The notes beneath the pieces were generated by a model. The model was not told where the DNA came from and ran no database searches. It saw nothing but the letters and a program-made list of their open reading frames with translations. This document shows, piece by piece, positions 57,640-64,000 of a DNA stretch of 64,000 nt (its first letter is position 1; each line of letters begins with the position of its first letter). Source of the DNA: an uncultured Armatimonadota bacterium (lineage in GTDB: Bacteria > Armatimonadota > Fimbriimonadia > Fimbriimonadales > Fimbriimonadaceae); NCBI GenBank assembly GCA_903904815.1, contig CAIVDU010000093.1, forward strand, positions 1-64,000, written 5' to 3'. The position numbers were made by a program, and so were the translations under genes.

Positions 57640-57713
57640 GCAAGATCAATGCCTTGGTCGCAAGAATTCTCAAAGACAACCCCAGCGCCGCGGAAGGAAA
57701 TGAATCCGCGTGA
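57636..57713 (+). CDS. Tiny ORF 2 of a GTGA-coupled chain (25 aa)
   Basis: MSKINALVARILKDNPSAAE ending in GNESA. Starts with GTG inside the stop of ORF 1 and stops inside the GTG of the next gene, so translation would depend on termination-reinitiation. The length and charge are compatible with a helical micro-protein. No homologue is recognised. Confidence 0.45.
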   Translation: MSKINALVARILKDNPSAAEGNESA

Positions 57714-58015
57714 GTATCTTTCTCCAAGAAACTTTATGGGTCGTCGTGCGAGAGTCGGAGAGTGCCAACGCACCCGTTCCTCGGCCGCTAGCGAGTGGAT
57801 TCTCCGATGAAAGAGCCTATCGAGTGTTAGGGCTCCACTGTCCGTCCGAAACATCGGAGGCCTATTTCATCCTTTGCAACGACCGAAATGAGGTGTGGTT
57901 TATTTCGAATCAGCACTTCAGGGTGCATGAAGGGCAAATGCATTCGAAACCGGTTGAGGCATTTCCCATTCCATCCTCGAAGAGCGTTCAAGCCTCTAAA
58001 GGGCGATTACTATAG
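57710..58015 (+). CDS. Hypothetical protein (101 aa), last gene of the GTGA chain
   Basis: The beginning, IFLQETLWVVVRESE, and the later AYFILCNDRNEVWFISNQHF with VHEGQMHSKPVEAFPIPS, have strand-helix-strand character, suggesting a small cytosolic beta-rich domain. GTG start overlapping ORF 2's stop. It is followed by a terminator-like hairpin at 58031. Not recognised. Confidence 0.6.
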   Translation: MSIFLQETLWVVVRESESANAPVPRPLASGFSDERAYRVLGLHCPSETSEAYFILCNDRNEVWFISNQHFRVHEGQMHSKPVEAFPIPSSKSVQASKGRLL

Positions 58016-58030
58016 GGCCTAAATGGACTT

Positions 58031-58051
58031 TGGCCCGGATTGACCGGGCCA
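58031..58051. terminator. Hairpin TGGCCCGG-ATTGA-CCGGGCCA
   Basis: 8-bp perfect GC-rich arms between the convergent genes ending at 58015 and 58059. No U-run on either side, but its strength and place fit a shared terminator. Confidence 0.65.
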
Positions 58052-58058
58052 GATTGAG

Positions 58059-58355
58059 TTAGGCCGAGGCCTTGTGGCGCCTCGTCTCCCAACCCTTCTT
58101 GGCGGCGGCGCTTCGAGAAGCTTGGCTTTGTGCCGCGCCACCCTTTTGACCGCCCTTAATCTCAGGCGAATGATTCTCGGCTTTCCCCCGTCCTGAACCG
58201 GATTTCTTTCCACCACCGCTGATCTTATTGACGGTCGCCCAGGCTCTGCTTTCGGCTTCCTTCTCGGACACGCCTCGCTTTTCGTAACCTTCTTCGATGT
58301 GTTCGGCCTGGCGCTTTTGTTTGTCGGTGTAAGCACCCTTATCTCCTCTCGGCAT
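58059..58355 (-). CDS. KGG-type low-complexity basic protein
   Basis: 98 residues from MPRGDKGAYTDKQKRQAEHI. It contains YEKRGVSEKEAESRAWATVN and a Gly/Lys-rich middle (GGGKKSGSGRGK), then KGWETRRHKA at the end. Proteins of this type are often annotated as plasmid stabilisation or KGG-domain proteins; a DNA- or stress-related role is only inferred. The ATG has GGGAGA 9 nt before it, preferred over an upstream GTG. Confidence 0.7.
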   Translation of the reverse strand: MPRGDKGAYTDKQKRQAEHIEEGYEKRGVSEKEAESRAWATVNKISGGGKKSGSGRGKAENHSPEIKGGQKGGAAQSQASRSAAAKKGWETRRHKASA

Positions 58356-58507
58356 GATGATCACTCTCCCTTGGAGTTTTCGCGTTGCTCTGAACTCCTA
58401 ACTTGGTTCGACAGTACAGCTACAGGGGCGGTTCCTCGTTGATATTGATGCGGGGAAAAACGAGAACTCTTGTCGAAGATTCGTCGATTCGCTAGATAAT
58501 CAAGGGC

Positions 58508-58915
58508 ATGGCTAATCTTCGAAAGCTGGCTTCTAAGTTCGCTTCTGGAGCCCCTAGCGGCCCCAGATACTTCGACCTGAATCCTGATCTCGGCGGCGAT
58601 GAGACGAGGATGGCCCTGAGCCAAGCAGTCCTAGAGGTTGCAGATAACCAGATCCGGGAGTATGCGCCGGTCACCGCGACCTATGAGCGGCTGATTTCCG
58701 AAGGAATCCACCCTGAAGATGCACGCCGGTTCATTGCAAATCTGGTCACGCGTCAGATGTTTTACGCAATGAAAGGCGAGCAACCGTTCGAAGAGTTGGA
58801 TTCGTTATTTCAGCTTTCGGTCGAGCAACTCGATCAGCTTGACGAAGTGTCGCTCGGCGGCTTCCTCACGGTAGGCAGGTGTGTCTGCCATGGTGTACCC
58901 ATGTGGCGCGTCTAG
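58508..58915 (+). CDS. DUF1841-like protein with overlapping 3' end
   Basis: 135 residues. The core VADNQIREYAPVTATYERLI with SEGIHPEDARRFIANLVTRQ and FYAMKGEQPFEELDSLF resembles small helical DUF1841 proteins. In such proteins the chain ends shortly after the 'QPFEE' segment. Here it continues for about 30 residues antisense to the end of the dienelactone hydrolase gene (overlap 58805-58915), suggesting that the original stop codon was lost. Confidence 0.65.
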   Translation: MANLRKLASKFASGAPSGPRYFDLNPDLGGDETRMALSQAVLEVADNQIREYAPVTATYERLISEGIHPEDARRFIANLVTRQMFYAMKGEQPFEELDSLFQLSVEQLDQLDEVSLGGFLTVGRCVCHGVPMWRV

Positions 58916-59569
58916 ATAGACCTCGCTTATATGGGCGACTCCGGCCTCATTCAAAGCTTCATTCAGTCGCTTTTGTTGGTCGGCATTGGCGCTTTCGTCG
59001 TGATCGGCGTAAGCCAAATAGACCTCGGCCTTCAGGCTCCCGACGACGAGATGCACGCTGTCTGGCTCATCCGTGCCGAGATTTCCTCCATGGAATCCGG
59101 CTACAGCCGCTACCCGTTCTGGAAATGCGGACGCCGCGCGCAAGGCAAATCGCGTTCCCATGCAGTAGCCACTCATTGCGACTGGCCCGGGAGCGACGTC
59201 AGGACGGCCCTGAATGAAGTCCAGATATGCCTCTGCATCCTTGAGCACATTCTCGGGAGTCAACAGCTTCATCATCGGCATCAGACTCCCGAAGAGCTTT
59301 GGGCGGTTCTCAGCGGTCATTTGGCTCGCCAAATCCGTAAAGAGCGGCGAGCGGGCGCTGCGATAAAGCAGGTTTGGAGCAAGCACTACATATCCACGAG
59401 CCGCGATTCGCGTAATCCATTCGTTGATCACCGGCCGAACGCCGAAAGCGTCCATCAAAAACAAGACGGCGGGAAACTTTCCGGTTCCCTCGGGAACGGC
59501 CAGACTCGCGTCGCAAACTCCATCGGGAGTCACGATGTCGACAGTGGTGAGAGCGGCTTTAGCATCCAT
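58805..59569 (-). CDS. Dienelactone hydrolase-family protein
   Basis: About 254 residues from ATG 59569. Catalytic triad: Cys in SGYCMGTRFAL, Asp in YLAYADHDESAN and His in LDAPHGYTMADTPAY. FPAVLFLMDAFGVRPVINEW supplies the first strand and oxyanion region. The triad is complete, so it is likely an active esterase or lactonase. Codons upstream of the ATG stay open for 138 residues but do not fit the family. It converges with the DUF1841-like gene and overlaps its tail. Confidence 0.86.
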   Translation of the reverse strand: MDAKAALTTVDIVTPDGVCDASLAVPEGTGKFPAVLFLMDAFGVRPVINEWITRIAARGYVVLAPNLLYRSARSPLFTDLASQMTAENRPKLFGSLMPMMKLLTPENVLKDAEAYLDFIQGRPDVAPGPVAMSGYCMGTRFALRAASAFPERVAAVAGFHGGNLGTDEPDSVHLVVGSLKAEVYLAYADHDESANADQQKRLNEALNEAGVAHISEVYLDAPHGYTMADTPAYREEAAERHFVKLIELLDRKLK

Positions 59570-59957
59570 GGGAACTGGGCAATTGCACCTGACAGTATGC
59601 CAAAGTGCCGCCCTAGTTCCAATCCCTGGCAAGGGAATTTTAGATGAGTATTTCGCTCGAAAACCATTGGCCGGTGGACGGAACTGTCCATACAGTCCTG
59701 TGAGGTCCGCGCTCGTGATGATGCTCAAGAGTCGCGAGTGTCTCCGCGATGAACGATGAGTGCTCGAGGGCAGCCCGGTCCAAAGTCGTACGGTTCGTTG
59801 CGCGAGACCGAGCGAAGCCGAAGCTCGGCTATTAAACTCCGGGAAATCACTTTCGACCCGGTATGAAAAGAACACCCCATTGACCGGCATCATGAAATCG
59901 AGGCGAAGCTGCTGGCCCTCCCTGATCGAGCCGTCCTTAGGCCGCGTTAAGGACTCA
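59570..59957. other. 388-nt gap without a recognised gene
   Basis: Between the dienelactone hydrolase start and the DinB-like stop. The open frame that continues 5' of the hydrolase and a plus-strand frame show no family features. No repeats or RNA genes noticed. Confidence 0.45.
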
Positions 59958-60473
59958 TCAATTGTCCGGCGGGGTCTCGCCAAGCAGGTGTCGAACCGAA
60001 TACATCTGACCGGTGTGGTAGGCGATGTGGAAAGCGACGTAGTTCAGCAACTCTCCCAGGTTTGACTCGGGCGACCAGTGAGAAACCTTGCTCTGCAAGT
60101 CCGGATTGCGGGTTTTGAGATACCCCATCACTTCCTCATGGATCCGCAGCAACTCTTTGCAGACTCGTTCGGCGGTCATGGTCAGGTGCTCATCGGAGGG
60201 CGATGTTGTGACGGACGATGTGTAGTAACCAAATCGCGGATCCAGCAAAGTGCTCTTAACTTTGCAGTCTGAAAGGTCTCGATTGGCCCCACCCTCTTCA
60301 CCTTCCCCCGCGAATCGAACCGCTTCCCAGTAGGCGATGTGGCCCGCCAATTCCCCGATCGATAGGAGCCCGGGCGCCGGTCGCAGCCAAACGTGGCCAT
60401 CAGCAAGACCCCGGAATGCCTCGGACATTTCGAAATAGCAAAGGTCCAACGCCTTGAGGTAGGGGGCAAGCAT
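59958..60473 (-). CDS. DinB/YfiT-like four-helix protein
   Basis: 171 residues. The metal-binding His residues are in ELAGHIAYWEAVRF and, at the end, YVAFHIAYHTGQMYSVRHLL, as in DinB-like enzymes that act as thiol-dependent S-transferases or maleylpyruvate isomerases. MLAPYLKALDLCYFEMSEAF is the first helix. The thiol cofactor used cannot be told. Upstream 60474-60725 holds only weak frames. Confidence 0.8.
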   Translation of the reverse strand: MLAPYLKALDLCYFEMSEAFRGLADGHVWLRPAPGLLSIGELAGHIAYWEAVRFAGEGEEGGANRDLSDCKVKSTLLDPRFGYYTSSVTTSPSDEHLTMTAERVCKELLRIHEEVMGYLKTRNPDLQSKVSHWSPESNLGELLNYVAFHIAYHTGQMYSVRHLLGETPPDN

Positions 60474-60725
60474 CGCGATTTGACCTTACCGCACGCATTG
60501 ATAGCCTGGTAGAAATCCGCGAAATCTCTCCGGGCGTCCTTGGCAAGTCGGCGGTCTATCGTGTTCAGTTTCCAGTCAGGGCGCCTTATCCCGAGCAACT
60601 CTCTCGTGCCGAGCGATGCCGGAATGCTCTGCATCTTGTGCCCGGGAGCATTCAGATACTTCTGGAGCAATGGATCCCTTGGAAGAAGGCACGATTCACC
60701 GTCAACGCCTCCATTAAGTTGGGGA

Positions 60726-61478
60726 TTAGCGGTGTTTACGGCGCTTTAGAAGAGCGAGGCACATCGGCGTCAGAACCAGAAGCGTTGCCGGCTCTCGAGT
60801 CGCGTTAGCACGAATCGTATTTGAGTCAAGCGAAATCGCGGCCGACTGAGCAATCAAACGGCCATCTAGGTTCGTCGCGCCGTTTGCCATCGTGATGCTG
60901 GCTGAAGCGAGAACATTGCCTATGAACGCCGTATGAGACCCAATCGTCGCCGAGCTTCCAACCTGCCAGTACACGTTGCCCCCTTCGCCTCCATTCTCCA
61001 ACCGGACGGAAGAGTTATTGGCCGTGATCAACGTGGAACCGATCTCAAAATCAAATCTTGCGTGCGCGTCGCCTTCAGCGTTAAGGGTAACGGTTCCCGT
61101 GAGAAATGCCGATGCAGCGAAGCGATAGACCCCCGGAAGCAGCGTCAAGCCTCCTAGATCCTGGCCGGTCAAGTCGTAGGTAAAGGCTTCATTTGCAATC
61201 GTGTTATAAGCGATCGTGGCGTCGGCCATCGCTTGAGCAGCGACCGGGTCCCCGGCATGCACCACTCCGATTATTGAGCCCGGCGCAAGGCCGGTAATGG
61301 TCGTTCCGGGCGACGTTCCGACGTCGCCCGTGAGACTCGTGTTACCCGTGTTTGTAATCGCGGACCCGCCAAGCACCGCAAAAGAGTTAGCACTGCCTAA
61401 GACTTGGGCGGCCGCTCCTGGGAACAGGAAACTAACCACGGCAATAGCAATTCCGTACTCCAAAAAACGTGTTCTCAT
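60726..61478 (-). CDS. DUF3494 ice-binding-type protein with PEP-CTERM-like tail
   Basis: About 250 residues from ATG 61478 (MRTRFLEYGIAIAVVSFLFP signal, cleavage near GAAAQ). The body has the DUF3494 pattern: NSFAVLGGSAITNTGNTSLT, GDVGTSPGTTITGL, TYDLTGQDLGGLTLLPGVYR and GGEGGNVYWQVGSSATIGSH. This beta-helix binds ice in some microbes and acts as an adhesin-like domain in others. The C-terminus REPATLLVLTPMCLALLKRR resembles a PEP-CTERM signal. A GGGG lies before ATG. Ice binding itself cannot be concluded. Confidence 0.86.
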   Translation of the reverse strand: MRTRFLEYGIAIAVVSFLFPGAAAQVLGSANSFAVLGGSAITNTGNTSLTGDVGTSPGTTITGLAPGSIIGVVHAGDPVAAQAMADATIAYNTIANEAFTYDLTGQDLGGLTLLPGVYRFAASAFLTGTVTLNAEGDAHARFDFEIGSTLITANNSSVRLENGGEGGNVYWQVGSSATIGSHTAFIGNVLASASITMANGATNLDGRLIAQSAAISLDSNTIRANATREPATLLVLTPMCLALLKRRKHR

Positions 61479-61704
61479 GGATCCCCAATACAGTCTCGGG
61501 ATTTCACTACTGTGTGCAAGCCAAGTGTAAGTCATTCTACTAAGGCATTCTTGAGTAAACCTGTCTCACTTTTCATGGACGGAAATGATAGGGCATGGAC
61601 GTTCGCAAGTCCTTTCCACAGCATGCGGGTGACGGCCCGACGACGGATACCAACTTTTGAGTCATCGACCTCAGACCGAAATGGGTTTCTACTGCCACCC
61701 GCAC

Positions 61705-62955
61705 TTATACGCCCAGCGAATCGATCTTCCGTTGGAGGTGAGACTGCTCCGCCGGATTTCTGGCGATGGCGAAGGCTCTGGCTAGGCTCTCCTTTGCCTC
61801 TAGCACCCGATTAAGTTGGGATTGTAACTCTCCGAGTGTTGCCCAATAGAAAGGATATGATTCGAGTCGTTTGGGATCGGATATTCGGCCAATTTCCTCT
61901 AGACCACGTCCAGGGCCCTCGGACTGGGCGATTGCGATGGCTCGATTGAGAGCCACCACTGGCGAGTCATTGAGTTGTTGAAGGGCATTGTATAGGTGAA
62001 CGAGTTTGTGCCAGTCCGTACTTTCAAAATCCTTCGCGCTCGCGTGCACGCCGGCCATTAGGGCTTCAATGTGATACTCGCTAAGCGATTGCCCTGAGCT
62101 GGCGCGACGAAGCAGAGCGAAGCCTGACTGAATATGCCTTTGATCCCAAAGTGATCGGTCCTGATCGAGAAGTTGCGTCAACTCGCCGGAAAGGTTTAGC
62201 TTCCCCGGCAATCGAGCCACGTGAAGGTGCATGAGTGCCGCAAGCGCAAACGTCTCGGTGGTTTGCCCGAAGGGGTTTTCGAACAGCATCGTGACCAGAC
62301 GGATGGCCTCCCGGCAAAGAAGCGGCTGAACCGGGGAGTCCTGAGATGCGCCGTGGTAGCCCTGATTGAAGAGGAGATAAAGCGCGCGATGGATCACCGG
62401 CAGCCGTTCAAGAAAGTCTCGCTTCTGAGTGACGTCAAAGAGAGATCCCGATGCGGCCAGCGTCTTTTTGCCACGGGTGATGCGTTTGTCCACTGCGGGC
62501 AGCGCGCTTAAATAGGCTTGGGCCACCTCCTTGATGCTAAATCCGCACAAGTAATGCAGCATGATCGCCACTTGCGCTTCTTCCGAGAGGTTTGGATGGC
62601 CGCAAGAGAACATGAGGCGCAGTTGATCATCTGCGATTGCATTCAGATTGGCAAGCTGATCTTCCTGCGCTAACCCCAAACCCTCAGTGTTTAAACTCAC
62701 ACCGAGGTCCGTCGAGAGGCTCTGCAATCGACGCTCTCGACGCAGGATGTCGAGAGCTCGGTTCTTGGCCGCGGTGATCAACCACCCCGACGGATTCTCT
62801 GGCAATCCGCGGACGCTCCAAACTTCTACGGCGCGACTACAGGCGTCCTGGGTAGCGTCCTCAATGAGGTCAATGTTCTGGATGCCGAATACTCTTGAGA
62901 GGGTCGCGGTGATACGACCCGTCTCGTGCCTAAAGAAGTGATCCGGCAGTTCCAT
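61705..62955 (-). CDS. ECF42-type RNA polymerase sigma factor
   Basis: 416 residues. Sigma region 2 (IEDATQDACSRAVEVWSVRG with WLITAAKNRALDILRRERR), region 4 (YLCGFSIKEVAQAYLSALPA with DKRITRGKKTLA), then a DUF6596-type C-terminal extension (NQGYHGASQDSPVQPLLCRE) and a TPR-like end (LVHLYNALQQLNDSPVVALN). The extension replaces an anti-sigma. It lies 7 nt after the YCII gene, the usual partner of ECF42 factors, in one operon. Confidence 0.92.
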   Translation of the reverse strand: MELPDHFFRHETGRITATLSRVFGIQNIDLIEDATQDACSRAVEVWSVRGLPENPSGWLITAAKNRALDILRRERRLQSLSTDLGVSLNTEGLGLAQEDQLANLNAIADDQLRLMFSCGHPNLSEEAQVAIMLHYLCGFSIKEVAQAYLSALPAVDKRITRGKKTLAASGSLFDVTQKRDFLERLPVIHRALYLLFNQGYHGASQDSPVQPLLCREAIRLVTMLFENPFGQTTETFALAALMHLHVARLPGKLNLSGELTQLLDQDRSLWDQRHIQSGFALLRRASSGQSLSEYHIEALMAGVHASAKDFESTDWHKLVHLYNALQQLNDSPVVALNRAIAIAQSEGPGRGLEEIGRISDPKRLESYPFYWATLGELQSQLNRVLEAKESLARAFAIARNPAEQSHLQRKIDSLGV

Positions 62956-62962
62956 GCATAAC

Positions 62963-63301
62963 CTAAGAGCAGCCCTGGACGGGTCTCACTTCGACTGACC
63001 CGCCGACGTGAGTGACCGGGCATGTCTTGGCAATCTCGATGGCGGCGTGTAGGGAATCCACTTGGACCAGGGTAAACCCGGAAATCACATCCTTGGCCTC
63101 CGCGAAGGGTCCGTCGTGAACGGCGCCTTGTCTCCCCGTGACCACGCTTCCGGCCGATCCGAGAGGGACTCCTTTGTCCTTGATCAGCCCTTGGCTTAGC
63201 AAGTCGTCAAACCAATCCATGCAGTCCTTGAGATGTGCCTGCAACTCTTCAGGAGACAGCTTTACGTCACCCGAGCGATAAACCAATGCGAATTCACTCA
63301 T
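62963..63301 (-). CDS. YCII-related (DGPF) protein
   Basis: 112 residues with the signature VHDGPFAEAKDVISGF and TCPVTHVGGSVEVRPV. DGPF proteins are paired with ECF42 sigma factors and are thought to modulate them or to be part of the same regulon. Its start overlaps the stop of the upstream SRPBCC gene by 8 nt. Confidence 0.9.
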   Translation of the reverse strand: MSEFALVYRSGDVKLSPEELQAHLKDCMDWFDDLLSQGLIKDKGVPLGSAGSVVTGRQGAVHDGPFAEAKDVISGFTLVQVDSLHAAIEIAKTCPVTHVGGSVEVRPVQGCS

Positions 63302-64000
63302 TTGATTTTCCTGTCGATTGCGGTAATCCAGGTTGGCCCTTACCCTCGGTGATCAGCCTGGCCAAACTTGACGATACAAAGTATTCCCAACCATTTCGGC
63401 ATGCCGTGAAGCATTCGGATGTTGGCTCAATCCCCTTGTGTGTCATTGTAAGCAGGACGGAGTCCTCACGATCCTGAATCACCCAGATTATTTGAGTTCC
63501 GGTCCACTCCGTCTTGTTGTCGAGCCATTGGAGGCATGAGTCGGTAACTTCCCAAACGATCCGTTGGCCGAGCGAAATCTCGACGATTTGACATTTCGAC
63601 ATATGTCGGTCGCCGAATCGTACGGTGAAGCAGTCTCCAACGGATTTCGAACTTCCTTCGAACTCAGGGGACCACCACTCCGAAACGCGACAAATTGACT
63701 CGAACGCCTCTGCCGCAGACGAGGGAACTGTCACCGAAACATGCAGTTGGCGTCCTCTCGGCATCCCTGCTCCTTCCTCGATGAGAGCGCGAAGACTATC
63801 GCCAATGTGATGTTGCCAGCCCTGCGAACATCCTTCGAAGCATTCTAGCGCGGGGACTAACCCGAGGTGCGTCGCCATAACGTGAGCGCGGTTGTCCGTC
63901 GTTGCGATCTCAAAACGCATAGTCGTTCCGGTCCATTCGTTTTGATCTTCGAGCCAAGGCAGGTAGCAGTCCGTAACCAGCCAGGAAATGGCGGAATTCT
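63294..64000 (-). CDS. Tandem SRPBCC (AHSA1-like) protein, 5' end beyond window
   Basis: The frame continues past the window edge. The last residues of a first SRPBCC domain are visible (TDCYLPWLEDQNEWTGTTM, then GWQHHIGDSLRALIEEG), followed by a second full domain: LHVSVTVPSSAAEAFESICR, SEWWSPEFEGSSKSVGDCF, TEWTGTQIIWVIQDREDSVL and NGWEYFVSSSLARLITEG. The parallel EWTGT and GW...SL.ALI..G segments show an internal duplication. START-like lipid or small-molecule binding is known for the fold. First gene of the YCII-ECF42 operon, whose regulon commonly includes such proteins. Confidence 0.82.
   Translation of the reverse strand, partial: NSAISWLVTDCYLPWLEDQNEWTGTTMRFEIATTDNRAHVMATHLGLVPALECFEGCSQGWQHHIGDSLRALIEEGAGMPRGRQLHVSVTVPSSAAEAFESICRVSEWWSPEFEGSSKSVGDCFTVRFGDRHMSKCQIVEISLGQRIVWEVTDSCLQWLDNKTEWTGTQIIWVIQDREDSVLLTMTHKGIEPTSECFTACRNGWEYFVSSSLARLITEGKGQPGLPQSTGKSNE

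Noticed and set aside
60182-60670. 162-codon minus-strand frame overlapping the DinB-like gene start
   Set aside because: The part outside DinB (about 60 residues) has a protein-like look but no recognised match or ribosome-binding site; not enough to call a gene.

Overview
Kind of organism. The window (about 64 kb, GC in the high fifties by eye) is bacterial chromosomal DNA, dense in genes, with no phage, IS element, CRISPR array, rRNA or tRNA that I could recognise. Secreted proteins carry Sec or Tat signals. Two have short C-terminal sorting tails of the PEP-CTERM type (a PEP-like motif, a hydrophobic stretch and an R/K-rich end). Shine-Dalgarno sites are GGAGG-like. Many CAZymes occur without SusC/SusD-type importers, and the window has an ECF42-type sigma/YCII module and an N-type ATPase operon. 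My inference is a free-living soil or plant-associated bacterium, most compatible with Armatimonadota (Fimbriimonadia-like) or a similar deep-branching phylum. This is not proven by the sequence.

Layout. 1-3.9 kb: a three-gene molybdenum hydroxylase operon (FeS, FAD and Moco subunits; PaoABC/YagTSR type). 4-8.7 kb, minus strand: a GH127 arabinofuranosidase, a multicopper oxidase fused to a redoxin-like domain, and a TetR regulator. 9-18.5 kb: a patchwork of small redox and detoxification genes (PNPOx-like, DsrE-like, ATC hydrolase-like, GNAT, F420/NADP reductase-like, HxlR, two SDRs, isochorismatase-like, methyltransferase, NmrA-like, TetR) with several clear operator palindromes. 18.8-34.4 kb: a plant cell-wall polysaccharide region with a second GH127, three GH43/GH117-type beta-propeller enzymes (one split from its CBM6 by an in-frame amber codon), a GH78 rhamnosidase with a discoidin-like domain, an HAF-repeat protein, secreted proteins of unknown function, a zinc alcohol dehydrogenase and an aldehyde dehydrogenase. 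The expected targets are arabinan, arabinoxylan and rhamnogalacturonan side chains.

34.6-52.5 kb: a stress and energy island. It holds a BON-domain protein, a CDF transporter, a spondin-like PEP-CTERM protein followed by an overlapping ECF sigma and zinc-finger anti-sigma pair, acetate kinase and a PRC-barrel protein. Then comes a tightly overlapping run xfp-fba-atpDCQRBEFAG (phosphoketolase, class I aldolase and a complete N-type rotary ATPase), followed by two HAD phosphatases. The acetyl phosphate/ATP-yielding phosphoketolase shunt is encoded in one coupled unit with an ion-translocating ATPase.

53-64 kb: a single-domain response regulator facing a 1099-residue multi-PAS/GAF histidine kinase, small orphan genes including a three-member chain of tiny ORFs linked by GTGA overlaps, a KGG-type protein, a DUF1841-like protein, dienelactone hydrolase, DinB-like protein, a DUF3494 ice-binding-type protein with a PEP-CTERM-like tail, and an SRPBCC-YCII-ECF42 operon running off the right edge.

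Recurring feature. For three genes (the first TetR, the ECF sigma and atpB) the N-terminus expected from the family lies upstream of any ATG/GTG/TTG, so ATA, CTG and ATT starts have to be considered.
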